Shown piece by piece: positions 18,318-27,875 of a stretch of 64,000 nt of DNA. The notes below the pieces were generated by a model. It had not been told where the DNA came from and did not search any database. It was given only the letters and a program-made list of their open reading frames with translations. The DNA is from Jejubacter calystegiae. Its GTDB lineage: Bacteria > Pseudomonadota > Gammaproteobacteria > Enterobacterales > Enterobacteriaceae. The stretch spans positions 2,542,001 through 2,606,000 of the forward strand of contig NZ_CP040428.1 of assembly GCF_005671395.1 (NCBI RefSeq), in the 5' to 3' direction. A program made the position numbers and the translations under genes. Numbering within the stretch: position 1 is the stretch's first letter; each line of letters opens with the position of its first letter.

Positions 18318-19607
18318 ATGAATACCGCCCTGATTGATAGCGTGGTAAAGAAAAACCGGGCACGGCTGATCCCCTTCATGCTGGTGCTCTACATTCTGGC
18401 ATTTCTGGATCGTTCCAATATTGGCTTTGCCAAAGAGAGCTATCAGATTGATACCGGACTCAGTAACGAGGCCTATGCGCTCGGCGCCGGGATCTTCTTT
18501 GTGGTCTACGCCTTTCTGGGGGTGCCCGCGAATCTGTTGATGCGTAAGTTTGGCGCCCGTTACTGGATTGGCGGCACCACGCTGCTGTGGGGATTTCTCT
18601 CTACCGCCATGGGCTGGGCCGATACCGAAGCCAAATTTCTGGTGATTCGAACGCTGCTTGGCGCGGCGGAAGCCGGCTTCTTCCCGGGCATGATCTACCT
18701 GACCTCTCAGTGGTTTCCCCAGCGCAACCGGGCCAGCATTATGGGACTATTTTATATGGGCGCCCCGCTGGCGCTGACTCTGGGCTCGCCGCTTTCCGGC
18801 GCGCTGTTGGAAATGCACGGCTTTATGGGCCACGCGGGCTGGTTCTGGATGTTTTTTATTGAGGGGCTGCTGGCCGTAGCGGCAGGGCTGTTTACCTTCT
18901 TCTGGCTGGATGATTCGCCGCAGCAGGCGCGTTTTCTGAACGCGGCGGAAAAACAGGCGCTGATTCAGCAACTGGCCAGCGAAGAGCAGACCAAAACCAC
19001 CTCCCGGCTGAGTGATGCGCTACGTAACGGGCGTGTCTGGCTGCTGGCGACGATTTATCTCTGCATTCAGGTAGCCGTTTACGGCCTGATCTTCTTCCTT
19101 CCGGGTCAGGTCGCCGCCCTGCTGGGCACCAAAGTAGGATTTTACGCCTCGATAGTGACGGCGATCCCGTGGATCTTTGCGCTACTCGGCACCTGGCTGA
19201 TTCCGCGCTATTCGGATCGTACCGGGGAGCGGCGCAATGTGGCTGCAGTAACGCTACTGGCGGCGGGGATCGGGATTGGCATCTCCGGTCTGGTTTCGCC
19301 ACTGCTGGCGATTGTGGCGCTTTGCGTCGCCGCAGCGGGATTTATTGCCGTACAGCCGGTGTTCTGGACCATGCCGACGCAGCTACTTTCCGGTACCGCG
19401 CTGGCGGCGGGCATTGGCTTCGTCAATCTGTTTGGTGCGGTAGGGGGATTCATCGCTCCAATCCTGCGCGTTCAGGCGGAAACGCTGTTTGCCAGCGGCG
19501 CCGGTGGGCTGCTGACGTTAGCAGGCGTCGCCGTCCTTGGGGCGCTGCTGATTCTGACGCTGCATGGCTCGGGCCGCGCGAAACAACCCAACCCGGTTTC
19601 CCACTAA
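18318..19607 (+). CDS. yfaV: Rhamnonate MFS transporter
   Basis: 429-aa major-facilitator carrier of the anion:cation symporter group. Seen: about 12 membrane segments, the FLDRSNIGFAKE motif after helix 1, GVPANLLMRKFGAR and LLGAAEAGFFPGM, all typical of sugar-acid carriers. Encoded between the dehydratase and the aldolase, so uptake of L-rhamnonate or a related aldonate is likely. The substrate is inferred from context. Confidence 0.9.
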   Translation: MNTALIDSVVKKNRARLIPFMLVLYILAFLDRSNIGFAKESYQIDTGLSNEAYALGAGIFFVVYAFLGVPANLLMRKFGARYWIGGTTLLWGFLSTAMGWADTEAKFLVIRTLLGAAEAGFFPGMIYLTSQWFPQRNRASIMGLFYMGAPLALTLGSPLSGALLEMHGFMGHAGWFWMFFIEGLLAVAAGLFTFFWLDDSPQQARFLNAAEKQALIQQLASEEQTKTTSRLSDALRNGRVWLLATIYLCIQVAVYGLIFFLPGQVAALLGTKVGFYASIVTAIPWIFALLGTWLIPRYSDRTGERRNVAAVTLLAAGIGIGISGLVSPLLAIVALCVAAAGFIAVQPVFWTMPTQLLSGTALAAGIGFVNLFGAVGGFIAPILRVQAETLFASGAGGLLTLAGVAVLGALLILTLHGSGRAKQPNPVSH

Positions 19608-19628
19608 TTGATGACTGAAAGGATGACT

Positions 19629-20432
19629 ATGAACCCGATTTTATCGAATCCCTTTAAGGCGGCGTTACAGCGGGGAGAGACGCAGATTGGCCTGTGGCTA
19701 AGCTCCACCACGGCCTATATGGCTGAAATTGCCGCAACCTCAGGCTATGACTGGTTGCTGATCGATGGCGAACATGCGCCGAATACCATTCAGGATCTGC
19801 ATCACCAGTTGCAGGCCGTTGCGGCTTACCCCGGCCAGCCGGTGATCCGCCCGGTGGACGACAGACGCAGTCTGATCAAGCAGGTGATGGATATTGGCGC
19901 GCGGACGCTGCTGATCCCGATGGTGGAAAGCGCTGATCAGGCCCGGGAGATTGTTTCCGCCACCCGTTATCCACCGCTGGGGAGCCGCGGCGTCGGCGCC
20001 GGGGTAGCACGCGCCGCGCGCTGGGGCCGGGTTGAAAACTATATGGCTCAGGCGAACGACGAATTCTGCCTGCTGATCCAGGTGGAAACCAAAACCGCGC
20101 TGGATAACCTGGACGCTATTCTGGAAGTTGAAGGCATCGACGGGGTGTTTATCGGCCCGGCGGATCTCAGTGCGTCGCTGGGCTACCCGGATAACGCCGG
20201 CCACCCGGAGGTGCAGCGAATTATCGGGCAGAGTATTGGCCGTATTCGCGCCGCCGGGAAGGCGGCGGGCTTCCTGGCGGTTGACCCTGCCATGGCGAAA
20301 AAAGCGCTGGGTTGGGGGGCGAACTTTGTGGCGGTGGGGGTCGATACCATGCTCTATACCGAAGCCCTGGACAGGCGGCTGGCTCTGTTTAAATCGCTGC
20401 CGGACGGGCGGGAGCCGGGGGGAAGCTACTGA
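19629..20432 (+). CDS. rhmA: 2-keto-3-deoxy-L-rhamnonate aldolase
   Basis: 267-aa class II HpcH/HpaI-family aldolase that splits 2-keto-3-deoxy-L-rhamnonate to pyruvate and lactaldehyde. Seen: [13 protein letters not shown] start as in E. coli YfaU, the histidine in LIDGEHAPN, the metal ligand Glu in IQVETKTAL and metal/phosphate-type loop [12 protein letters not shown]. The frame begins upstream at 19608, but the ATG at 19629 gives the family length and has GAAAGGA before it. Last gene of the operon; a G/C hairpin follows. Confidence 0.95.
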   Translation: MNPILSNPFKAALQRGETQIGLWLSSTTAYMAEIAATSGYDWLLIDGEHAPNTIQDLHHQLQAVAAYPGQPVIRPVDDRRSLIKQVMDIGARTLLIPMVESADQAREIVSATRYPPLGSRGVGAGVARAARWGRVENYMAQANDEFCLLIQVETKTALDNLDAILEVEGIDGVFIGPADLSASLGYPDNAGHPEVQRIIGQSIGRIRAAGKAAGFLAVDPAMAKKALGWGANFVAVGVDTMLYTEALDRRLALFKSLPDGREPGGSY

Positions 20433-20442
20433 TTTATCACAG

Positions 20443-20462
20443 AGGGAGGGAAGCCTCTCCCT
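20443..20462 (+). terminator. Probable terminator after rhmA
   Basis: GGGAGGG and CTCTCCC pair in a 7-bp stem with one G-T wobble, followed by TTGTTGTT. The T-tract is interrupted, so it is a moderate terminator. Confidence 0.45.
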
Positions 20463-20667
20463 TGTTGTTCGTTTCAGTCAAACCCTGTCGTCAATGTCCT
20501 GAATCAATTCCCTTTCAGTCAAAAAGCGCAGTAGCGTTACCCGTATCACAGAAAGTAAAAAACGTAAAAGCCCTGGCAGATTCGACAATTGTTGGCGGAC
20601 CTGCCACTGCCTATAACTCATTCCTGTCAGTATTTCCTTAGCGATAGCAAAGACAGGCGGAAATAAC

Positions 20668-22047
20668 ATGCAGCAGAGGTTATCGGTAAAAGAAAAAATC
20701 AGCTACGGCCTGGGGGATATGGCCAGCCATATCGGGCTGGAGAATGTCATTATCTTTCTGACCTTTTACTACACCGACGTGGTTGGGTTACCGGCGGTTT
20801 TTGTCGGCACCCTGTTTTTACTGGCGCGGGTGACTGATGCCATTATCGATCCGGTGATGGGGATGGTGGCCGATCGCACCAGAACGCGCTGGGGAAAATT
20901 TCGGCCGTGGCTGCTGTGGCTGTCAGTACCGTTTGGCGTGAGCTGCTTGCTGATTTATGCCGTACCGGAAACGCTCTCCCTGACCGGTAAGATGATTTAT
21001 GCCAGCGTCACTTACTGCCTGATGATGCTGATGTATACGGCCATTAATATCCCCTACTGCTCGATGGGGGCGATTATTACCTCGGATGACACCCAACGTA
21101 TTTCATTACAGTCCTGGCGTTTCTTTCTTGCCACCCTGGGCGGCGCAACTTCCACCTTCCTGATGATGCCGCTGGCGCAATGGCTGGGGGGCGGTAATAA
21201 GCTGGACGGTTATTTTGGCGCGATGTCGGTGATGGCCAGTCTGGCGGCGATTATGTTTTTAATCTGCTTCTTTAATACCCGCGAACGGGTTAGCGCTCCG
21301 GCCAGCCATGGCAATTTTATTGCCGATTTACGCGATTTACTGCGTAACGATCAGTGGCGGATTGTGGCGCTACTGGTGTTTTTCAATATCTCCTTCGGCG
21401 TCGTGCGCCTTGGCGCCATGATGTATTACGTCACCTATTTCCTGGGCGATGCCAGTCTGTTTATGTGGCTGCTGGCGGCCCATATCATCGGCAAATGTAT
21501 TGGTAGCGCGATGTCGAAATGGATGACCCGGCGCCTGAGTAAGCTCACCATTTTTACCTTGAGCGCCGTTATTACCGGCCTGTTAAGCATCAGCATTGTA
21601 TTCCTGCCCGCCACGCTTTCTCTGCTGGTGGCCATGACCGTCGTGGTTTCCTGCTTTTATCAGGTCACCACCACCCTAATGTGGGTGATGATGTCTGATG
21701 TGGTGGACTACGGCGAGTTTAAACAGGGCAAACGCATGGATGGCACCGTGTTCTCTACTCTGCTGGCGGTCCTGAAAATGGGCATGGCGGTGAGTGGCGC
21801 CATCGTCGGCTGGACTCTGGGGTTAAGCGGCTATGTGGCCCAGGCTTCGCAGCAGCAATCCTCGGCGATGATGGCCATCATCGCATTATTCTCGGTGGTG
21901 CCCGGCGTGCTTTCGCTTCTTAGCGCGCTGGCCATGCGCGGCTACAAACTGAATGACGCCACCATGCGCGGCATTAACCAGCATAAATTATCGGACTCGC
22001 ATCCCGCGACGGAATCTAACGTATTGAAACCACAGGAGTTGTCATGA
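20668..22047 (+). CDS. GPH-family sugar:cation symporter (YicJ-like)
   Basis: 459-aa glycoside-pentoside-hexuronide symporter related to MelB and YicJ. Seen: KISYGLGDMASHIG start, the family motif IIDPVMGMVADRTRTRWGK (about residues 53-71) and about 12 membrane segments, with FRPWLLW. It overlaps the GH31 glycosidase by 4 bases (ATGA), as in the E. coli yicJI pair, so it should import the glycoside that the enzyme hydrolyses. The exact sugar is unknown. Confidence 0.88.
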   Translation: MQQRLSVKEKISYGLGDMASHIGLENVIIFLTFYYTDVVGLPAVFVGTLFLLARVTDAIIDPVMGMVADRTRTRWGKFRPWLLWLSVPFGVSCLLIYAVPETLSLTGKMIYASVTYCLMMLMYTAINIPYCSMGAIITSDDTQRISLQSWRFFLATLGGATSTFLMMPLAQWLGGGNKLDGYFGAMSVMASLAAIMFLICFFNTRERVSAPASHGNFIADLRDLLRNDQWRIVALLVFFNISFGVVRLGAMMYYVTYFLGDASLFMWLLAAHIIGKCIGSAMSKWMTRRLSKLTIFTLSAVITGLLSISIVFLPATLSLLVAMTVVVSCFYQVTTTLMWVMMSDVVDYGEFKQGKRMDGTVFSTLLAVLKMGMAVSGAIVGWTLGLSGYVAQASQQQSSAMMAIIALFSVVPGVLSLLSALAMRGYKLNDATMRGINQHKLSDSHPATESNVLKPQELS

Positions 22048-24080
22048 GTGAATTACGCGCTGAAGCACAGCGTATTCTCTGGCTGTTCGACCGCCAGACC
22101 CTGATTGTCGAACCGTGGGGTGAAAACAGTCTGCGGGTGCGGGCGACCTGCCAGCCGGAAATTCAGCAAACCGACTGGGCGCTGCTACCGGCACAGGCTT
22201 GCGACGTCGTCATCGAACAACAGCACGAACAACTCAGCCTGAGTAACGGCAACATTACCGTCACCCTGAACAGCCGCGGACAACTGGCGTTTTATAACCA
22301 GCGTGGCGAGCTGCTGCTGGAGGAGTTCTGGCGTCAGCGCAGTACGGTAGGCATTGGCGCCAGTGAAAAGAGTCAGGACAAGTACATCAGCGCACTAAAG
22401 CTGGATGGCCGCGAATTTCGCCCGATACCGGGGGGGAAACACCAGCTCAGCGTCCGCTTTGAAGCGCGAGCGGAAGAGAAAATTTACGGTATGGGGCAGT
22501 ACCAGCAGGACTGCCTCGATCTCAAAGGTTGTACCCTGGAGCTGGCCCAGCGCAACTCTCAGGCCAGCGTGCCTTTTATGGTTTCCAGTCTTGGCTATGG
22601 TCTGCTGTGGCATAACCCGGCGGTGGGGGAGGTGACCTTTGGAAAAAACGGCACCCGCTGGCGGGCTGAGGTGACCGATCAGATGGACTACTGGATAACC
22701 GCCGCCAATACCCCGGCGCAGATTGTGCGTCAGTATGGTCAGGCGACCGGTACGGCGCCGATGATGCCCGGTTTCGCAACAGGATTCTGGCAGTGCAAAC
22801 TGCGCTATCGCACCCAGCAGGAGGTGCTGGAGGTGGCGCGGGAGTACCGCCGTTTACAACTGCCGCTTTCGGTGATCGTTATCGATTTCTTCCACTGGCC
22901 AAATCAGGGGACCTGGTGTTTCGATGCCCGTGACTGGCCCGATCCTAAAGCCATGGTGGCGGAGCTGAAATCCATGGGGATAGAAACCATGGTGTCGGTC
23001 TGGCCAACGGTGGACAGCCGTAGCGAAAACTATCGACTGATGAAATCAAAAGGCTGGCTGGTGAACAGCGATCGCGGGGTTTCGGTGAATCTCGATTTCC
23101 TGGGGAATACCACCTTTTTCGATGCCACGCATCCCGGAGCGCGGGACTTTGTCTGGCAGGAGGTTAAGCGCCACTACTATGACCTGGGTATCCGCACCTT
23201 CTGGATGGATGAGGCCGAACCGGAATACCGCGCTTACGACTTCGACAATTATCGCTATCACCTGGGGCCGGTTCAGGAGGTGGGCAATATCTATCCTCAG
23301 CTATTTGCCCGCGGATTTTATGAAGGTCTTCAGGAACAGGGGGAGACGGAGATTGTGAACCTGGTGCGCTGCGCCTGGGCGGGCAGTCAGCGCTATGGCG
23401 TGCTGGCCTGGTCGGGGGATGTTCACTCCTCTTTTCATGCGCTGCGCAACCAGTTTACCGCCGGGCTAAATATGGCGATGGCCGGTATCCCGTGGTGGAC
23501 CACCGATATTGGCGGTTTCCAGGGGGGCAATATTCACGATCCCGAATTTCATGAATTGCTGATTCGCTGGTTCCAGTGGGCGGTCTTTTGCCCGGTAATG
23601 CGTCTGCACGGTTATCGGGAACCGCAAATCGCGCCGGAAGAGGCGTGGCGCGACGGTATCGCTCAGTGTAATAGCGGCTCGCCGAACGAAGTCTGGAGCT
23701 ATGGCGAACAGAACTATCAGTTGATGAAGGCCTGCCTGTTACTGCGTGAGCGGCTGCGTCCTTATATCGATGAACTGATGCGCGAAGCCCATGAACAGGG
23801 CGATCCGGTCATGCGTCCGCTGTTTTATCACTATCCGCAGCAGCCGGAAAGCTGGCAGGTGGAGGATCAGTATCTGCTGGGGCAGGATCTGCTGGTGGCG
23901 CCGGTCCTGCACGCCGGGCAACGCGAGCGGGAGGTCTGGCTACCCGCGGGGGATAACTGGATTGCCCGTAACTGCGAGCGTTTTAAGGGCGGTCAACGTA
24001 TTCAGGTGGCGGCACCGCTCAGCGCTATTCCGGTCTTTCTGCGCGAAGGCGGTCATGCTGATGTGCTGGAGGAGGCGTGA
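22044..24080 (+). CDS. Family 31 glycoside hydrolase
   Basis: 678-aa retaining glycosidase, probably cytoplasmic as no signal peptide is seen. Seen: N-terminal beta-sandwich, the loop KIYGMGQYQQDCLDLKG, the catalytic nucleophile D389 in TFWMDEAEPE and the acid/base D459 in WSGDVHSSF, with PWWTTDIGGF and RLHGYREP at the active site. It is about 90 residues shorter than the alpha-xylosidase YicI (772 aa), and the WMDEAEPE context differs from YicI, so the substrate may differ. Coupled to a GPH carrier upstream and a 2-hydroxyacid dehydrogenase downstream, all in overlapping frames. Confidence 0.9.
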   Translation: MSELRAEAQRILWLFDRQTLIVEPWGENSLRVRATCQPEIQQTDWALLPAQACDVVIEQQHEQLSLSNGNITVTLNSRGQLAFYNQRGELLLEEFWRQRSTVGIGASEKSQDKYISALKLDGREFRPIPGGKHQLSVRFEARAEEKIYGMGQYQQDCLDLKGCTLELAQRNSQASVPFMVSSLGYGLLWHNPAVGEVTFGKNGTRWRAEVTDQMDYWITAANTPAQIVRQYGQATGTAPMMPGFATGFWQCKLRYRTQQEVLEVAREYRRLQLPLSVIVIDFFHWPNQGTWCFDARDWPDPKAMVAELKSMGIETMVSVWPTVDSRSENYRLMKSKGWLVNSDRGVSVNLDFLGNTTFFDATHPGARDFVWQEVKRHYYDLGIRTFWMDEAEPEYRAYDFDNYRYHLGPVQEVGNIYPQLFARGFYEGLQEQGETEIVNLVRCAWAGSQRYGVLAWSGDVHSSFHALRNQFTAGLNMAMAGIPWWTTDIGGFQGGNIHDPEFHELLIRWFQWAVFCPVMRLHGYREPQIAPEEAWRDGIAQCNSGSPNEVWSYGEQNYQLMKACLLLRERLRPYIDELMREAHEQGDPVMRPLFYHYPQQPESWQVEDQYLLGQDLLVAPVLHAGQREREVWLPAGDNWIARNCERFKGGQRIQVAAPLSAIPVFLREGGHADVLEEA

Positions 24081-25015
24081 TGCGGGAAAAAATTCTGCTG
24101 CTCGACGCTATTGCGCAGGATCTGGCGCAGCGCTTACGGGAAGATTACCAACTTTACGATGCACGGGATCCCGGGGCACAGGCCTGTGCCGCGCAATTTC
24201 GTATTGCGCTCGCGAACGGAGAGAGTCGCATTAGCGCTGCCGATATCGCGCCGTTTCCCGCGCTTGGCCTGCTGTCAATTTACGGAGTGGGTTATGACGG
24301 CGTGGACTGCGCGGCGTTAAAGGCGCGCAATATCTGCCTGACTCACACGCCTGGCGTACTGAGCGCCGACGTGGCCGATCTGGCCGTGGGGCTGTTGCTG
24401 GCGCTGGCGCGCGATATTCCCGACGCTGCCCGTTTCGTTCGCGAAGGAGGCTGGTCTGATGGACGCTACCCGCTACAGCGCCGGGTTTCCGGCTCCCGGG
24501 TGGGAATTGCGGGTATGGGGCGAATCGGCCTTGCGATTGCCCGCCGTCTGGCGGCCTTCGACTGCCAGATCCACTACTTCAGCCGTCAGGATAAAGGGCT
24601 GGCCGGCTACCACTATCAGCCCTCTCTTTGCCAACTGGCGGATCAGGTCGATTTTCTGATAGTCGCGATGAGCGCTGGCCCGGAAAATCGTCATCTTATT
24701 GACGGGCAGGTCATGCGCAGTCTGGGGCCCCGGGGTTATCTGGTGAATGTGGCGCGTGGCAGCCTGGTGGATGAAACGGCGCTGATAGCCGCGCTGGAAA
24801 AGGGCGAGCTGGCCGGTGCTGCGCTGGATGTTCTGGAGGAAGAGCCTCTGGTGCCCCCGGCGCTGATGGGCTTATCCAGTGTGATTATCACGCCTCATAT
24901 CGCCAGCGCCACGCGAGAAACCCGGGCCGCCATGACGCAACTGGTGCTGGATAATATCCACGGCTGGTTACAGCGGGGCGCGGTGCTGACGCCCGCGCCG
25001 GGGTTTGATACCTGA
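24080..25015 (+). CDS. D-isomer-specific 2-hydroxyacid dehydrogenase
   Basis: 311-aa NAD(P)-dependent dehydrogenase. Seen: Rossmann motif VGIAGMGRIGLAIARRL, catalytic Arg in LVNVARGSLVDE, Glu in the LEEEPLVPP segment and the His of IITPHIASAT. The ATG at 24080 overlaps the GH31 stop by one base and has GGAGGAGG upstream; a GTG at 24077 is less likely. Co-transcription with a glycosidase suggests reduction of a 2-keto acid or glyoxylate-like product of the imported sugar (inference). It resembles glyoxylate/hydroxypyruvate reductases. Confidence 0.88.
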   Translation: MREKILLLDAIAQDLAQRLREDYQLYDARDPGAQACAAQFRIALANGESRISAADIAPFPALGLLSIYGVGYDGVDCAALKARNICLTHTPGVLSADVADLAVGLLLALARDIPDAARFVREGGWSDGRYPLQRRVSGSRVGIAGMGRIGLAIARRLAAFDCQIHYFSRQDKGLAGYHYQPSLCQLADQVDFLIVAMSAGPENRHLIDGQVMRSLGPRGYLVNVARGSLVDETALIAALEKGELAGAALDVLEEEPLVPPALMGLSSVIITPHIASATRETRAAMTQLVLDNIHGWLQRGAVLTPAPGFDT

Positions 25016-25045
25016 GCCGCACTGGCTGCATGATTGCCCTGGCCG

Positions 25046-25873
25046 TCAGCCAATCAGGGCAGCGCCAGCGGCAATCATTACGCAGGCCAGCATCTTACGA
25101 ACGGTGAGCGTTTCACCCAGCAAGAAATAGCCAATAAGGACGGCAAACAGCACGCTGGTTTCACGCAGCGCTGAAACGGCGCCCATGGGGGCGTGGGTCA
25201 TGGCGTAGATGACGATCCCATAGGCCAGCAGCGAAACCACGCCGCCGCCAGCGGAAGCGAGTAACCCTGGCCTTGCGCTAAATAGACTGCGCGGGCCGCG
25301 CAGGGCAATATAGACCGTAGGCATCATCAGGCCCCACAGTGCACTCATCCAGACTGTATAAGCCAGGGGATCGCCAGACAGACGTACGCCGATACCGTCC
25401 GTAACGCTATACGCGGCAATAAAACACCCGGTACCCAGCGCCCAGGGCAACCCCGGCACTGCCAGCCTGCGCCCCTGAAAGGCCAGGGAAATAATCCCGA
25501 ATGACACCAGCCCAATACCTGCTATCGCGCTTGCTCCCGGCATTTCTCCGGCGAAAAGGGCTGCCCCAAGGGTAACCAGTAGCGGAGATGAGCCCCGGGC
25601 AATGGGGTAGGTTTTTCCCAGTTCACCCGACTGATAGCTTTTAACCAGAAACAGGTTATAGCCTACGTGCAGCACAGCCGAAAGCAGGGCATACATCCAG
25701 CTTGCTTTGTCGGGCGCGGTCAGAAATGGGGCTATACCGATACAGACGATCGACACAGCGATACACATGACTGTCATTGACCAGAGTCGATCGCTGCCGC
25801 CGCGCAGTAGGGCATTCCACCCTGCGTGAAGCAGCGCGGCGAAGAGCGTGAGTGAAACGATCGTGACAGACAT
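25046..25873 (-). CDS. EamA/DMT-family exporter
   Basis: 275-aa inner-membrane protein with about 10 membrane segments in two EamA repeats. Seen: FAALLHAGWNALLRGG in helix 1, PIARGSSPLLVTLGAALFAGE at about residues 92-112 and the second-repeat LRETSVLFAVLIGYFLLGE, both typical of drug/metabolite exporters. Single gene, convergent with the dehydrogenase. Substrate unknown. Confidence 0.85.
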   Translation of the reverse strand: MSVTIVSLTLFAALLHAGWNALLRGGSDRLWSMTVMCIAVSIVCIGIAPFLTAPDKASWMYALLSAVLHVGYNLFLVKSYQSGELGKTYPIARGSSPLLVTLGAALFAGEMPGASAIAGIGLVSFGIISLAFQGRRLAVPGLPWALGTGCFIAAYSVTDGIGVRLSGDPLAYTVWMSALWGLMMPTVYIALRGPRSLFSARPGLLASAGGGVVSLLAYGIVIYAMTHAPMGAVSALRETSVLFAVLIGYFLLGETLTVRKMLACVMIAAGAALIG

Positions 25874-26018
25874 CGCTTAACCCTAATTTAAATGAACGGA
25901 TATTTATCATAGACCGCTCTAAACCTTTGCTGGAACAATAAATAATCCATTACCCGTCTATCCTATGGACTGGCAGTAAAAAGAGGGGACGTAACCGGTA
26001 CTGAAGATATAGCCGCCT

Positions 26019-26168
26019 TTGGCGGATCTGTTTATTAATGATGTCGCAGAGCTTTCTGGGGCGCGGGTCAATGTTTATGGCGGCGTGGTTGCTCAGGTGC
26101 CGGTTTATTCAGTGCTTAAGGTTAACGGCACGCTGACCGGCGGTGAAATTACTATGGAAGTCCAGTAA
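26019..26168 (+). pseudogene. C-terminal gene remnant
   Basis: 49 codons open from a TTG to a TAA, with an in-frame TAG at 26010 just upstream and no ribosome site. The peptide ends LKVNGTLTGGEITMEVQ and has alternating hydrophobic/polar strands (NVYGGVVAQVPVYSV), like the last beta-strands of an exported or fimbrial protein. Probably the tail of a deleted gene. Family not recognised. Confidence 0.4.
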
Positions 26169-26182
26169 CCCTGATTGCAGGC

Positions 26183-26212
26183 AAAAAAAAACCGGCGTTT
26201 TTCAGCCGGTCA
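26183..26212 (-). terminator. Rho-independent terminator (minus strand)
   Basis: On the minus strand, ACCGGC and GCCGGT form a 6-bp stem followed by a run of nine T residues. It is placed to end transcription of the minus-strand gene at 26468-26881. Confidence 0.7.
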
Positions 26213-26467
26213 AACGAGCGGTTATTGTTGCCCGGAATTCTCTGTCATGAGAATTCAGATACCTCTGTGGATATCGGAATGGGGCCTGTACCCATTCCTG
26301 ATAGCCGCAAAACCTTCGGCATAAAATATGGCCATCCATGGCGAGGGATTTTTAGCTATAACGGGGCGGGATAAAGCTGAAATAGCGTCTAAAAGCGCCT
26401 GACCGTCCGAAAATTATATTTCATCTGGATTATAAGGGAAGTGAATAAAACGACTGAACTTCATTCC

Positions 26468-26881
26468 TTAAGGGAATGATTCATCATGAAATTTTAGCTG
26501 TTCATCTAACAGTTGTTGCGCCAGTTGCCTTGCGTCGCGTTCATCCGCTACCACAAAGATCGGATAACCCCAGAACTTGCTGGCATAGTCAGCAAACTGG
26601 CGGGCGGTATTCTGGCGTACGCTATCCGGCTCGCGAATAATCATTCCCTTTACGTACTGCTTCAGCGGTTGCCGCCACTGGTTTTTCCAGCGGGCGATCT
26701 GAACCTTTTCATCGGGAGAATGGGGGGCTTCGTCGTCGCTATTGTTGTCGCTCAGTAATACAAAGGGTTCTCCCTTTTCCAGCAGGTCGCTGAGCGCCAG
26801 CAGGAAGCGATTCAGGTTGCGTTCCTCTTCCGGAACCGGGCGCATCCGGACAAGGGGAAAATGTGAGATATCCAGCGTCAT
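26468..26881 (-). CDS. Hypothetical cytoplasmic protein
   Basis: 137-aa soluble protein of unknown function. Seen: LDISHFPLVRMRPVPEEE start, an acidic patch DNNSDDEAPHSPDEK in the middle, then the helical KNQWRQPLKQYVKGMIIRE and a C-terminal helix ADERDARQLAQQLLDEQ. No signal peptide or membrane segment. The mixed strand/helix pattern with FVLLSD recalls small alpha/beta STAS-like domains, but this is only an impression. A single gene with a terminator downstream. Confidence 0.7.
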   Translation of the reverse strand: MTLDISHFPLVRMRPVPEEERNLNRFLLALSDLLEKGEPFVLLSDNNSDDEAPHSPDEKVQIARWKNQWRQPLKQYVKGMIIREPDSVRQNTARQFADYASKFWGYPIFVVADERDARQLAQQLLDEQLKFHDESFP

Positions 26882-26996
26882 GGTTCTTCTCCTGCCTGTT
26901 GAATGAGAGCTATTACTCTAGCCGCCGTCGGGCTGGATAGCATTGCGAAATCAGGTCATAATATTTTTCATTTACGCCATTTTGAGAAATGTTCTC

Positions 26997-27875
26997 ATGT
27001 CAGTATCGCCTTCCGATCCCTGCTTTGAAATGGATAACCTGCCGCGCGCGGTTCTGGCTGTACAGAGCACCAGTAACGACGAGAACTGGGAAGTGGAACC
27101 CCATCGCCACCGCTGGGGGCAGCTAATCTATACCGTGCGTGGGCTCCTGCGTTGCGAAGTAGCGAACGGCCTGTGGCTGGTGCCGCCGCAGTGCGCGCTT
27201 TGGGTGCCCGGCGGCGAGCTGCACAGCACTCTGGGTTCGGCGTTCTGCGAATGCCTGTGTCTGTTTATCGAGCCCGATGCGGCGCAAAATCTGCCGACTC
27301 GCTGCTGCACGCTTTTCGTCGCGCCACTGCTGCGGGAACTGCTGCTACAGGCCAGTCGCCTGACGCTGATGTACGATCCTCTGGGGCCGGATGGTCGGCT
27401 GGTAGCGGTATTGCTGGATCAACTGGCCAGCGCGCCGGTAGAAAAACTGCATCTGCCAGTGGCGGATGACCGGCGGATTCGGCAGTTGATGGAACGGCTA
27501 CTGGAAAACCCGGCGGATCGCTCTTCGCAGGCGGACTGGGCGCAGCGGGTGGGGATGAGCGAGCGAACCCTGAATCGGGTTGTGAAACAGCAGATGGGGA
27601 TGAGCTTTGGCGAATGGCGCCGTCAGTTGCATATCGTTCTGGCGCTGCAGCGTATGGCGCAGGGGGAAAGCGTGCAGAGTATCGCGCTGGATCTGGGTTA
27701 TGGGGGGGCCAGCGGCTTTATTACCATGTTCCGGAAGCTGATGGGCAGTCCGCCCGCTCGCTATCTGGCGAATAAAGCGAACGAAACGGATGACGCTGTC
27801 GGGCGGACGATAAAAATTCCGGCCCGCTACCGTCCGCTTATCAGGAACGCTGGCTCGATTTCCGATCGGAAATAA
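26997..27875 (+). CDS. AraC-family regulator (NimR-like)
   Basis: 292-aa regulator. Seen: a cupin-type N-terminal sensor with PHRHRWGQLIYTVRG and the LWVPGGELHS motif, then a two-helix-turn-helix AraC domain near residues 165-260 (DWAQRVGMSERTLNR and SVQSIALDLGYGGASGFITMFRKL, the latter at about residues 228-251). The cupin motif groups it with NimR/RipA-type regulators that control adjacent exporters. The ATG at 26997 starts the conserved sensor; upstream codons back to 26943 have no support. Its last 35 bases overlap the convergent EamA exporter gene, its probable target (inference). Confidence 0.87.
   Translation: MSVSPSDPCFEMDNLPRAVLAVQSTSNDENWEVEPHRHRWGQLIYTVRGLLRCEVANGLWLVPPQCALWVPGGELHSTLGSAFCECLCLFIEPDAAQNLPTRCCTLFVAPLLRELLLQASRLTLMYDPLGPDGRLVAVLLDQLASAPVEKLHLPVADDRRIRQLMERLLENPADRSSQADWAQRVGMSERTLNRVVKQQMGMSFGEWRRQLHIVLALQRMAQGESVQSIALDLGYGGASGFITMFRKLMGSPPARYLANKANETDDAVGRTIKIPARYRPLIRNAGSISDRK

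Larger units (their letters stand above)
25874..26467. other. Intergenic stretch with one gene remnant and a terminator
   Basis: 594 bases. A C-terminal protein-like remnant lies at 26019-26168 and a terminator for minus-strand transcripts at 26183-26212 (both listed separately). The remainder, including 26213-26467, shows nothing I can support. Confidence 0.5.
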
